Source: Takakia lepidozioides
Lineage: Eukaryota; Streptophyta; Takakiopsida; Takakiales; Takakiaceae
DNA: 64,000 nucleotides
Reading direction: 5' to 3'
Assembly: GCA_030704615.1 (NCBI GenBank)
Contig: CM060732.1
Span: forward strand, 69,051,053-69,115,052
Part shown: in pieces, positions 24,553-34,699 of the stretch
Layout of the letters: the number at the start of each line of letters is the position of its first letter
Numbering within the stretch: position 1 is the stretch's first letter
Translations under genes and position numbers: made by a program
Notes under the pieces: model-generated
The model's database searches: none
Seen by the model: only the letters and a program-made list of their open reading frames with translations
What the model was told of the DNA's origin: nothing

Positions 24553-25812
24553 ATGGAGGAGATGTATGGAGCTACCAAGGGGCCACGAAGGTACTCTGGG
24601 GCGGTGGGCACCATCGAGTTGGATGATTTTATCCAAGAGTTTGATAGTTGGTGTGATTTGCAGCAAATGCGCAATCCACAACTATTTACGCCTTTCATGG
24701 CATGGAATGGGCTGTTTCAGCACCTTGAGGGGCCGCCTATGGATGATTACCATGAGTTCAGGCGGGGGCATGAGGTTGAGATCGAGGAGTGGAGGATGTA
24801 CTGGTCACCCGACTATGTCTCCATCACTAGGGGCACTAGAGCCACGAGGGCAGTGGCTACACCTGCCGCTGCACCGGCAGCTTCAGCAAGTAGCAGTGGG
24901 ACTGGTGGTACAGTAGCTACGATGTCCACCCAAGCCACTACCGCACCAGCACTAGCACCCGTGCCTGCCTTCAACCCTGTTGTGGAGTTCTTCGAAGAGT
25001 TGAGAGGGAACTACCAAGGGGTGAGGACAGAGAAGTTACGGAGCTTGCAAGAGTTCCAACGGAAGCCGACCGAGAGCTTGAGGGAGGCTTTCACACGCAT
25101 GAGGCGCTTGATAAATGTAACCCAAGGGGTTATGGAAGCTCAGGCAGTCCAATTCTGGTATGGGATATTGGACAAGGAGCTCAGGAGAAGGGTGCGGGAT
25201 ACAACTCTCCTACAAGCGGCCCAACCCACCTTAGCAAATGTATTTTTGCTGGCAGAGCGGATAGAGCTCAACATGGTGGAGGAACGAGTGGTCATGGTGG
25301 GATTTGCTAAGGAGACACCACGGGGTAGTGGTGCTCCTAACCAACCACTACCCCAACCTGCTCAAGGCAACAAGGGGGCTCAGGTGAAGCTCAGGGAAGG
25401 GTAGAGAGGACCTCAGATGCAGGGATCTCTCCCTTCATTTGTTGGCCAACAACGGGCGGATGTGGTGTGCTGGACATGTGGAGGACCCCATGTCAAGAAG
25501 GATTGCCCAGAGGGAGGCAAAGGGTCGGCACATGCATAGCCTGCACAGTTGCAGTGTGGGCATTGTGGCAAGCACGGGCATGGAGAGGCCCAATGTTATG
25601 GTTTGCATCCTGAGTTGCGCCCAGGCCAGTTCCAAGGGAACAATGGTGGCCGGGGGCGAGGTAGAGCAGCCCAGAGAGGACGAGGTGGCCAGCCACGAGG
25701 CCAAGGGCAAGCTCAACGTGGCCAAGGACGCGGAGGTCAGGGTGTTGACCAAGGCATGGCCAATCGGCTTCAGCAGCTAAAGCAGAGGCTCGCTGCCATG
25801 GCTACAGCTTAG
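24553..25812 (+). pseudogene. Element B gag with two zinc knuckles
   Basis: The capsid-like part contains DDFIQEFDSW and an FQRKPTESLREAFTRMR block, typical of Ty3 Gag. After the TAG at 25402 the same frame continues through a first knuckle CWTCGGPHVKKDC (CX2CX3HX4C), a TAG at 25537, and a second knuckle CGHCGKHGHGEAQC. A Gly/Arg/Gln-rich nucleic-acid-binding tail follows, then TAG at 25810. The middle is rich in Ala and Thr. Its N-terminus is lost at the element junction. Gag packages the element RNA. Confidence 0.8.
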
Positions 25813-28512
25813 GTGGTACCGGCTCTAAGGCCGGATGGTCCACCTCCTGCTCCTGAGGGAGGAGATATGGGAGGCATGGGATTCATGTGTGGGGCAGCAC
25901 TACCACTAGTGCAGGTGGAGTCTGCTGCAGCCGTGACTCGAGGAGCAGCACGAGTTCCTGAGCCACGAGGTGCAGAGGTGGAGTTGGATCCACAGCGTGG
26001 GGAGGCAAGCCGTCAGGCTAGGCTTCCTCAGTCATTCACATTGGCGGAGACAGTGTCGACGCCATCCATGGCACCTAGTTCTCGCTCGACTGTTACCGAG
26101 GCGGAGGTTACTATGCCATTGGGGAGAGCTACACGGGTAGCACCACTACCTAGTGTTGCCAAGGCTACGGCAGCTATTGTGCTGCTAGGAGCGGCCACAT
26201 CTGTGTGCCAGGCTCCATTGTTCTCGGCTACCATGATTGCAACGCCGGGGGTAAGACCAGCTGAGGTGTTCAGGCTGGCAGCTACACTCTGTGAGGGTGG
26301 GGAGGTTACTTCATCTTCTGCGGAGATAGTGGGAGGTGTAGTGCCGGAGGGATCCTCGGATTTGAGGGTCAAGACTGCCACGGCGGCGCCATGGCAAGCT
26401 GCAGCTGCCAGGTTGTTGGAGCTGCCAGCTAGGCCAGCCATTGAGCGCGCCATGGTGACACCTGGAGTTGTCATGTTAGACAACCAGGATGACATTTTCT
26501 GTTTGAGTGGACCGGCAGGCGAGAGGTACCGGCAACTGCGGGTCTTGTTGGACTCGGGAGCTCAGCCACTGATGCTGGGCAGAGCTGCTATTGCAGGCTT
26601 AGGCCTCACGGAGGCGGATATGGAGCCTTGTCCTTTCCAGATACAGACGTCTCTGGGAGGATCGGAGCAAGCTCGGGGCATGACACGGCGTGAGTTGGCT
26701 ATCAGACTACGGCCGGATCACCCTACAGATGGCTCAGTGATGCGAGCCAAGGCCATTGTGACAGACGCGGTCTCATACGATGTCCTGGTTGGTGGGGCAG
26801 TGTTGTACCCCATGGGCTTCACCCTGGATTTTTGGGAGGAGTCAGCTTCCTATAGGCCTGCATGGCAGTCAGGGGAGGGCCGGCGTGTGCAGCTCCCTGT
26901 GACGTTCATAGGAGGAGTTGCGGTTGCCCAGCGAGGCAAGATGCCGACACTAGCAGCATTCACAACGGCAGTGAGTTGGCCTAGAGAGTTGCTTGAGGGC
27001 AATGCTCATTCAGAGGATGTACCACCTCCGGGAGAGCAGGATGACATGTATGGTATGGCGGAGTTGCATACCATGGTTGCTCAGACTCCATTGTGGGGCA
27101 CGAGCAAGGATTTGCAGCGGGATGCTGATCGACGGGTGCAACAAGCCTGGGTGGAGGCTTTTGTACCGTCAGGAGAGGAGGAGAGTGTGGGGATTGCACC
27201 AGGACCACCTCAATTGTCTCCATTGGACACCACACCTATTGTGTGGCAGTATCCGGATGAAGGTATTTGTCTTCTGGACTTGTTTGGCGGGATCAGCACC
27301 GGATTGGCTGTTGTGTTACAAGCAGGTGTACGAGTTCGGCGTTACCTGTATGTGGAGAGGGATGAGACTGCACGACGCGTTTCACTTCGCCATGTTGCTC
27401 AGTTGGTGCAGCGGTACCCTAAGTTGTTGTCGGTGTCTGCAATTCGTGGATATCAGCAGGCCTTGCCAGCAGACATTTCGTTGCTGGGGGCGCAGGATTT
27501 GGAGCGGGTTGGCTCCATTGATCTGGTAGTGGCAGGTTGGCCCTGCCAAGGGCATTCATCAGCCGGGCATGGCAATGGATTGCGAGACTCGAGGTCGGGT
27601 CTGTTTTGGGAGCTGGTGCGGGTTTTGCGCCACTTGCAGCTTCATCAAGCTGTATCTCCAGCATACATCTTGGAGAATGTGCCACTGATGGGCGATTCTC
27701 GGGCCAGGGTGATGGCTAGTGTGCATCAAGTCCGGTCGTGGCTTGGATCAGCAGTGTTACTAGATGCAGCTACAGTGGGGTCACGGGCTCATCGTCCACG
27801 GCTATGGTGGACTAACTTGATGCCACCCGCACTGCTCAAGCGTGCATTTGATGGGGTGCAGCGGCCAGCACATCTCACAGTGGATAACATTCTGGACACA
27901 GGGAGGCAGTCTCAGCGTGTGAGACACGATGACCGTTTGCCTTTGGCAGTGGTCAACAAGGTGGGTCAACCATGAGCAGCATTACCTACACTGCTCAGCT
28001 TCCCAGGATCGCATGCTTTCCGGGATAGTGGACCTGGCCTCCTGTGGGATGCTCAGTTGCAGCAGTTAGTGGAGCCTAATGCTGACGAGCGTGAGCGGGC
28101 AATGGGTTTTACCCCTGGTACCACGGCGGTGTCGTCTCTTTCTGAGGCATCACGTCGTCAAGTGTTGGGGCAAGCAATGGATCTCAATTGCTTGACCTGG
28201 ATTATCAGCTTGGCTCTGGCTGAGCAACGCAGAGTGCGGAGTACACTTCCCTCAATGGTCTCTCTGCCTACCGAGACGGTACAGGCAGTGAGTGGGGGCG
28301 AGCATGTGAGGACCACGGGGTGCATGCATCCATGGCACACGTGGGAGGTGCTCGAGGTTCAGAGGGAGTTGGCAGCCAAGGCGGCTGTGATGGATGAGGT
28401 TGGGGATTCTTCTCGGGTTGAGGAGGTCCTCAAGGATGAGATGATGGGGCAGGATGAGGCCTTGTCATTGACTGAGCAGGCAGGGAGTACTGCTCAAGAG
28501 GTTGCAACATAG
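25813..28512 (+). pseudogene. Element B protease and C5 cytosine-DNA methyltransferase
   Basis: After an Ala-rich linker, the retropepsin motif LLDSGAQ lies at about 26545-26565. The methyltransferase follows from about 27.24 kb. Motif I is LDLFGGISTGL (27271-27303); motif IV is GWPCQG with the catalytic Cys codon at 27544; motif VI is ENVP (27673-27684); motif VIII is HRPRLWWTN (about 27790-27816); motifs IX/X are around MGFTPGTT and RRQVLGQAMD (28093-28180). The linear order I to X excludes the rearranged DRM type. The I and VIII regions look closest to DNMT3-like enzymes, at low confidence. A TGA at 27973 falls between motifs VIII and IX. The enzyme would methylate cytosine in DNA, with target context unknown. 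Confidence 0.9.
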
Positions 28513-30951
28513 CAACCACTGGACGTGTCCTCTACCTCTAAGCCCACTGGACTTAAGGTTGCAGTTACGGAGGACAATTGGGAGCTTGACATTGGACCCC
28601 TTGTCATTGGAGGAGAGAGACGACGTATACGGCGGTTCTTGAGGGCTTACATGAATTGCTTTGCCTTCAGTTTGAAGGACTTGGGAGCACTGAAGGGTCA
28701 AGAGATCCGTATTGAGTTGGCCACTGACACGCCAATCTTTCGGAGACCCTATAGATACAGTGACATGGAGAGGTCTTTGATTCAGATGAGGACTCAAGAT
28801 CTCTGGGAGGCAGGTTTGGTGGAGCTCTCTGGTGGAGAGTATGCTTCAGCCACAGTGATGCCAGCCAAGAAGGATGTCTATGGCAATTGGACGGAGAGAC
28901 TTATGTGCGGTGATTACCGGCCTGTAAATCGTCAGACCAAGTCCGATAAGTATGCCATGCCAACACCAGAGGAGATCTTTGATGCCATCGGGCATGCTAA
29001 AGCCTTTAGCACTTTGGATTTACGATCCGGATATCACCAGTTGCCAATCAAGGAGGCGGACAAGCAGAAGACGACATTCTGGGGGATCAATGAGCACGTC
29101 AAGGATTGCCTATATCAGTGGCGGTTCTTACCATTTGGGCTTAAGAATGCTCCTGCAGAGTTTCAGAGAGTCATGGATAGGATTCTAGCAGGGGTGGACT
29201 TTGCTCGGTGCTACATAGATGACATCATCATCTTTAGTGTTACGATGGAGGAGCATGAGAGACACCTTCAGGTGGTATTGGAGCGCTTGAGAGCGCACGG
29301 ATTGACGTTGCATCCGGGGAAGTGCAAGTTTTTCCACAACCAGATTGAGTATCTGGGTCACATGATATATCCTGGAGGATTGGGGGTACAGCAAACTAAG
29401 GTAGAGGCCATTGCACAAATTCCACGCCCCACGGATGTGAGCCGAGTTCGAGCTTTCATGGGGTTGGCAAACTATTATAGACGGTTTGTCAAGGGATTTA
29501 GTACCATTGCAAAGGCTCTAACCAAGTTGACCAAGGTGGACCAGGAGTGGCAGTGGGAAGATGAGCAAGAACGAGCTTTTCAAGAGCTCAAGGCGAGGTT
29601 GACCTCGGCGCCTATCCTGAGACGACCTATCAGGGGGCGTCCCTTTCAGCTGCATACGGATTGGAGCATACTGGGGCTTGGAGCGGTGCTCACACAGGTG
29701 GATGATGAGGGAAGAGAGTTCGTAGTGGCTTATGCTAGCCGCTCGAACAACGCTGCAGAGGCTAAGTACAGCTCATATGAGGGAGAGTGCTTAGCTGCAG
29801 TGTGGGCCGTGGCACACTTCAGGTGCTATCTATATGGCAATCTTTTCACCCTTGTCACGGATCACCAGCCACTCAAGTGGTTGATGGAGTCAGACAAGCT
29901 TACGGGGAAGCTTGCACGGTGGGCACTCATACTCCAGGAGTATGACTTTCAGGTTGTGCATCGATCAGGTTTGGTCAATCGATATGCGGATGGATTGAGT
30001 CGCAATCCATGCATGAGCCAGCAGGATGACACAGGAGCTCGGTGGCATGGTGAGACGGACGAGGAGATGGTGCCGGGATGGCACGCATCTGCATTTTTGT
30101 GTATCTTGGCATCGGGAAGTCAGGTTGGACCTACAACAAGGATGACTGTAGACGGAGTGTATGAGGACCCTGAGGCTAGTGATGAGCCAGGTGGTGCCAG
30201 AGATATACATGAGGATTCGGCTGTGTTGGACTACCTCCGCACGGGAGACACGGCAGCCACTGTGACTGCCAGGGAAAGAGATCGGATCCTACAACGAGCC
30301 AAGAGGTTCAAGTGGGAGGGGATACACCTACTTCGAGTGTGGGAGGATGGTCGGGTGAGGATTGTGCCTCACCTCACACAGCGTGCACGGTTAGTGCGGC
30401 ATGCCCATGAGGAGTTGGGGCATTTTGGAATGCGACGCACTCACAGTTTACTGCAGGGGCAGTATTGGTGGCGTGGTATGCATACAGAGGTGCAACAGTT
30501 CGTGGCTAGGTGCATGGTGTGTGACAGGGTGCGTGCTTCATTCAACGCCCCTACACCACAGTTGCATCATTTACCTATCATGGGATTGGGCTACAGGTGG
30601 AGTCTTGACTTCGCAGGACCGTTGCCACTGACTGTGCGCCACCACAGATATGTGTTGGTGATGGTGGAGCACTTCTCCAAGTGGATTGAGTTGGTTCCAT
30701 TGCCTGACAAGGCTAGTGAGGGGGCTGCGTATGCATTCTTGGATCGTGTGCTTAGCCGATTTGGTGCTCCAGCTGAGGTACTCACGGACCAAGGGAGAGA
30801 GTTCTTGGGGGAGTTTCAGGCTTTGTGTGATAAAGCCTTGATAGACCACTGCACCACTTCTCGGGATCATCCTGAGGCCGATGGCTTAGCAGAGAGAGTT
30901 GTTCAGACGGTGAAGAGGGGTTTGCGCAAGTATGGCTTGCAGAAGGACACC
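28513..30951 (+). pseudogene. Element B reverse transcriptase, RNase H and integrase core
   Basis: Same frame as the methyltransferase, after the TAG at 28510. The RT holds FSTLDLRSGYHQLPI and the catalytic YIDD (29212-29223). RNase H includes the TDHQPLKWL block and ends near YADGLSRNP. Integrase has the HHCC zinc motif (HEELGHFGMRRTH, then CMVC) and DDE residues in DFAGP, TDQGREF and DGLAERV. All catalytic residues I can check are present. The frame ends at TAG 30952, where a one-base shift moves the reading to the next frame. Confidence 0.92.
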
Positions 30952-30953
30952 TA

Positions 30954-31646
30954 GGAGATTGGGATCTTCAGGTTCCTTGGTTAGCCATGGGCTACAGGTT
31001 CAGCAAACAAGCATCGCTTGCCTCCTTCTCACCATATTTCCTTCTCTTTGGCCGAGAGCCGGATTTGCCTGCAGCCATTCGTAGGGACACTGCTCAAGTC
31101 CTTAACCTTGACGATCCGGACGTGTGGGTACGTGCATGTGATCAGCGTGCAGAGTTGTTCAAGACAGTCATGCCCATGGCTTTTGAGAACCTTGCCATTG
31201 CACAGCACCGTGATACGTTGAGGTATGCCACTATACGTGGTGGAGGATATCGTCCTGGGGTTCGGAGGTTTAGCCCTGGTGACTATGTTTATTTGCAGCA
31301 GACTGCTCCTACGACTCTGGATGTTACTGCAGGGCGTGTTATTCTGAGGGTTCGAGAGGTGTTGCCCTCAGGGGTCCTGATCTTAGAGGGTCGGGATGGC
31401 ATGACTTGGAAAGACCATGTGCGTAATTGTGCGCCATGTCACCTTCCCAATGTTAATGGCAGAGTTGACCCAAACTTGGCAGTGGTACCTGCAGGTTTGA
31501 GGTGCATGCTCTGTGGGTCTGCCAAAGGGGCAGCCACCATGCTGATGTGTGATCGATGCTTAAGGGGTTGGCATATGGGATGCTTGACACCACCTCTTGA
31601 GAAGGTTCCTGACGGAGATTGGTTGTGTCCACACTGCTTGGGATAG
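30954..31646 (+). pseudogene. Element B integrase C-terminus with PHD finger
   Basis: Continuation of integrase after a single-base frameshift (PYFLLFGREPDLP, then the beta-barrel-like tail). The last 48 residues (about 31500-31643) form a C4HC3 zinc finger: CMLC, then CDRC, H and C in GWHMGC, and CPHC at the end, with the DGDWLCPHC signature of PHD fingers. PHD fingers usually read histone H3 tails. It takes the place of the chromodomain that many plant Ty3 integrases carry, so targeting of integration to a chromatin mark is a reasonable inference. TAG stop at 31644. Confidence 0.88.
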
Positions 31647-31907
31647 TGGCAGTGGACATGACTGGAGGCAGCTAACAAGACATGGGAGGCCAAGCTCATA
31701 GGAGTCAATACATGAGATCCCAAGCTCAAGTTCACAGGTTGCAAGATGGCGACTAACGATGGGGCAACTCTTGCACCCGGCCTCTTGATCTATCGAGTTT
31801 GAGTGTAGTAGGGATAGTGGTGGAGGACTTAGTGAGGCTATGGTCACTATCACATCTTGTGGCTACCTGGACTTAGAGGGACCTAAGCACCAGCTAGGGG
31901 GGGCGAT

Positions 31908-32424
31908 TGTGTGGACTAGTGACTGCCATAGTGGGCAGCGTAGTGGCAGCCTAGTGACTGACTAGTTGTAGCCTAGTGGTTGGACTAGTGGTTGGACTAG
32001 TGGTAGACTAGTTGTATACTAGTGTGTGGTGTGCACATGTGTTGTGTGGTTTTGGACAGCGATGTAGTTGTGTAGCGATATGTATGCGCACGACAGCTGT
32101 CAAGTTATTTTACCACTAGTGTGAAACTAGCTAGGAAATAGCTAGCTTTTACATATTGACATTTGGGATTGGCCCAAGTGTCAATCCAGGGGTCAATGCA
32201 GATTTAGGCCCTGGAGTGGTTATCTTCACGGCAAGCGCGGGAGGCTCATCTTTCTCGAGTTGAGCCTCACCGCGCCTAGCTATGGCGCCGTAGTGTGGAT
32301 TCCCCATGGCGTGGGGTGCACTTGGCTTGACTTGTATTTGAGTGATGAGGTTATATATGCATGAGTTTATGCTTCAGCTTTGTGAGCTCGTATGAGCTTG
32401 TGCTTGTATTCTTCTTCTTTATCA
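31908..32424 (+). repeat. 3' LTR of element B
   Basis: Begins TGTGTGGACTAGTG directly after the polypurine tract and ends about TTTATCA. The left 130 bp are packed with ACTAGT/CTAGTGG units. A TATATATG-type box lies at about 32.35 kb. Confidence 0.7.
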
Positions 32425-32425
32425 T

Positions 32426-32613
32426 TGTGTGGACTAGTGACTGCCATAGTGGGCAGCGTAGTGGCAGCCTAGTGACTGACTAGTTGTAGCCTAGTGGTTG
32501 GATTAGTGGCTGGACTAGTGGTATACTAGTGGTATACTAGTGTGTGGTGTGCACATGTGTTGTGTGGTTTTGGACAACGATGTAGTTGTGTAGCGATATG
32601 TATGCGCACGACA
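32426..32613 (+). repeat. Second, truncated LTR copy of element B
   Basis: Repeats the first 187 bp of the LTR with a few substitutions, starting 1 nt after the first copy. It breaks off after gcgcacgaca. Confidence 0.8.
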
Positions 32614-32939
32614 CAGAAAATTACCACTAACAATAACAAAGTTTAGACCCCTGCCACCATGGAATATTCCAAAAAAATTCAACATGTGAAACCTATTTCC
32701 GTGGAATTTTGATTGCTTTAAAATTTTCTTACATCAAATGTTTATTATCGTGATACAAGGCGATCAACGGTGCTAAGGCCCAATTAGAGCATGGGAGAAC
32801 CTCCTTCATTCTGCCCGCCATGACCATAGTTTACTAATGACACCACACCCTCAATCAGCCACAGCCTTCCCTGCTCTAGCTGATCAAACAACGTAGAATA
32901 ATTTGAGTTGCGCCTTCAGGCCACTTGCAAGGTAGAGTA

Positions 32940-34689
32940 CCGTACTTACCTAGCTTAGGCACTTCCGCGCCTAATAATTAATAAAAATGGAATATTATTT
33001 TCAGATTTGTTTTTATTACTTAGGCACCTCACCTAGGTAATTTCCAAACATTAGGCATGTATTATAGTCGAACCTAGATAAATGTTACCTCATTTTTTGT
33101 TATGTCACCCCTAATGTTATGAAATCTTTGATCTGCAAAAGTTGACACTTGAAAATGGCATGACTAGAGCGTTACTTGATATGTGTACTGAAAATATGGT
33201 TCTCTTCTTTGTTAGCACATCTCTATAGTTGTTAGATCTTATGCTGAGCCTTAATATAGTTGGTTTTGAGAAAACATTCATCCACTCTTATCAAGGATGT
33301 ACGGCTTATCCAAAGGCACCACACGTCCATAACAAAATAACATAATGAATAATTATTTTTGACCTCTCTCAAAAACTATTGTTGAGGTATTTTTTAAAAT
33401 ATATATATAATTGTTTTGAAAATAGATATTACCTCAACAATAATTTAGGCATTTTTGCCATTTTTTGGACTTTAAATAATATAATTTAGGCATTTTTTCC
33501 ACATATTTGGACATTTTGGTATTTTTTCACAATTTCCAATCATTAGGCACCAGCGTTTTGTTTTTGCGTGAAATTTCGCCACTTTTCGAGGAAGAAATTG
33601 GCCTCACGAAATCTACAAAGGAATTATGGGTTAAAATATGGCACTGTTTCGCATTACTGCCCTCCTTAATGCCATCATGTCGTTGCAATGAGGACGCCGC
33701 CTGTACAGCTGTCGCACACGGAAAGAGCCACATGCCTTCAGGTTCGTTAGATCTAGATGATCTTGCCTATCGATTTCTAGAAACCCTACCACCCTGCCAG
33801 CGCAAGGAGCAAAGCCTTGGGTTCAAACTCTTCCCGCTTTCGCCAAAGGGTCGAGCTATGGAGGGAACTCTCGTTTAGGTTTCGTTTACCTGCCAGTATC
33901 TGTGTCATGCACCTCCATTTAAGCAGACTTACGCTGCCTCTTGCACTGGCACATGAGGCTTTGAGCAGAGTTGCTGATCTTGGACAAGATTAGTCATATT
34001 TGTCAATGGAATGTATCCATGTGACAGAGTTGTGCTAGGCTGGTTGCCTTTGTTTCCATGGCTTCATTGCCTTGTTCTGATCTGCACGAAACTTTTAAGG
34101 CGTTCCGGATGTTTTTTTCATTTATGTTTGTTCTTGTACACTAACATGGTTTGCTTGTGTAGGTCCTACCCTGTGCTGCAATGGACAGAGTCTTTGTGGC
34201 TGAGGTTCAATTCCTCCAGAGGGCATTTCTCCTATGTTTGTTCTTGTACACTTACGTGGTTTGCTTATGTAGGTCCTACCCTGTGCTGCAATGGACAGAG
34301 TCTTTGTGGCTGAGGTTCAATTCCTCCAGCATTTTCGCTCAACAACGTGCTATGCAATATGCAGTGTCGTTGTTACTTAGAAAAAATTACCTCTCTTGTC
34401 GCTCCCACAAACCGAACACTACATGAGTTGAGTTCGCATAAAACTCATCAAACTTTCTTGACAGTAGCCACTGGTTCGAGATCACATGCCAAAGAGTCGC
34501 CAATTGATCTTCCTCATATGCCAGCTAGGAGCCAACGTGGCTCAAGTTCTTAAATGAAAAAAAAAAACGCTGTTAGGCACTTCTCAGGAATTTTTTCCAA
34601 GTTTTAGGCACATTTTCCAAAAATGTTCTAAATTTAATTAGGCACTTGATTTTGAATTAATTATTGCCTAATAAGCTAGGTAAGTACGG
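32940..34689. mobile_element. 1.75-kb TIR transposon, non-autonomous, TA-flanked
   Basis: Ends are inverse repeats: CCGTACTTACCTAGCTTA at the left and its complement TAAGCTAGGTAAGTACGG at the right. Both ends abut TA (32938-32939, 34690-34691), as expected for a Tc1/mariner-type target. At least nine TTAGGCA or TTAGGCAC motifs cluster at both ends, possible subterminal transposase-binding sites. The longest inner frame (33507-33878) has no transposase motif. Confidence 0.75.
34123..34329 (+). repeat. 97-bp direct duplication inside the TIR element
   Basis: 34123-34219 and 34233-34329 are near-identical and end in ggttcaattcctccag. The period is 110 bp. Confidence 0.9.
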
Positions 34690-34699
34690 TAGTTTGGAA

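Larger units (their letters stand above)
24553..32613 (+). mobile_element. Ty3/gypsy element B encoding a DNA methyltransferase and a PHD finger
   Basis: Domain order: gag, two zinc knuckles, aspartic protease, C5 cytosine methyltransferase, reverse transcriptase, RNase H, integrase, PHD finger, polypurine tract (AGGGGGGGCGAT, ending 31907), LTR. The 5' LTR and the start of gag are missing because the left end is fused to element A. One reading frame persists from the junction to 30951, interrupted by TAG at 25402, 25537, 25810, 28510 and 30952 and TGA at 27973. The region is more GC-rich than its flanks. Cytosine methyltransferases captured by retrotransposons have been reported, as I recall, from a charophyte alga and dinoflagellates. 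Confidence 0.92.
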
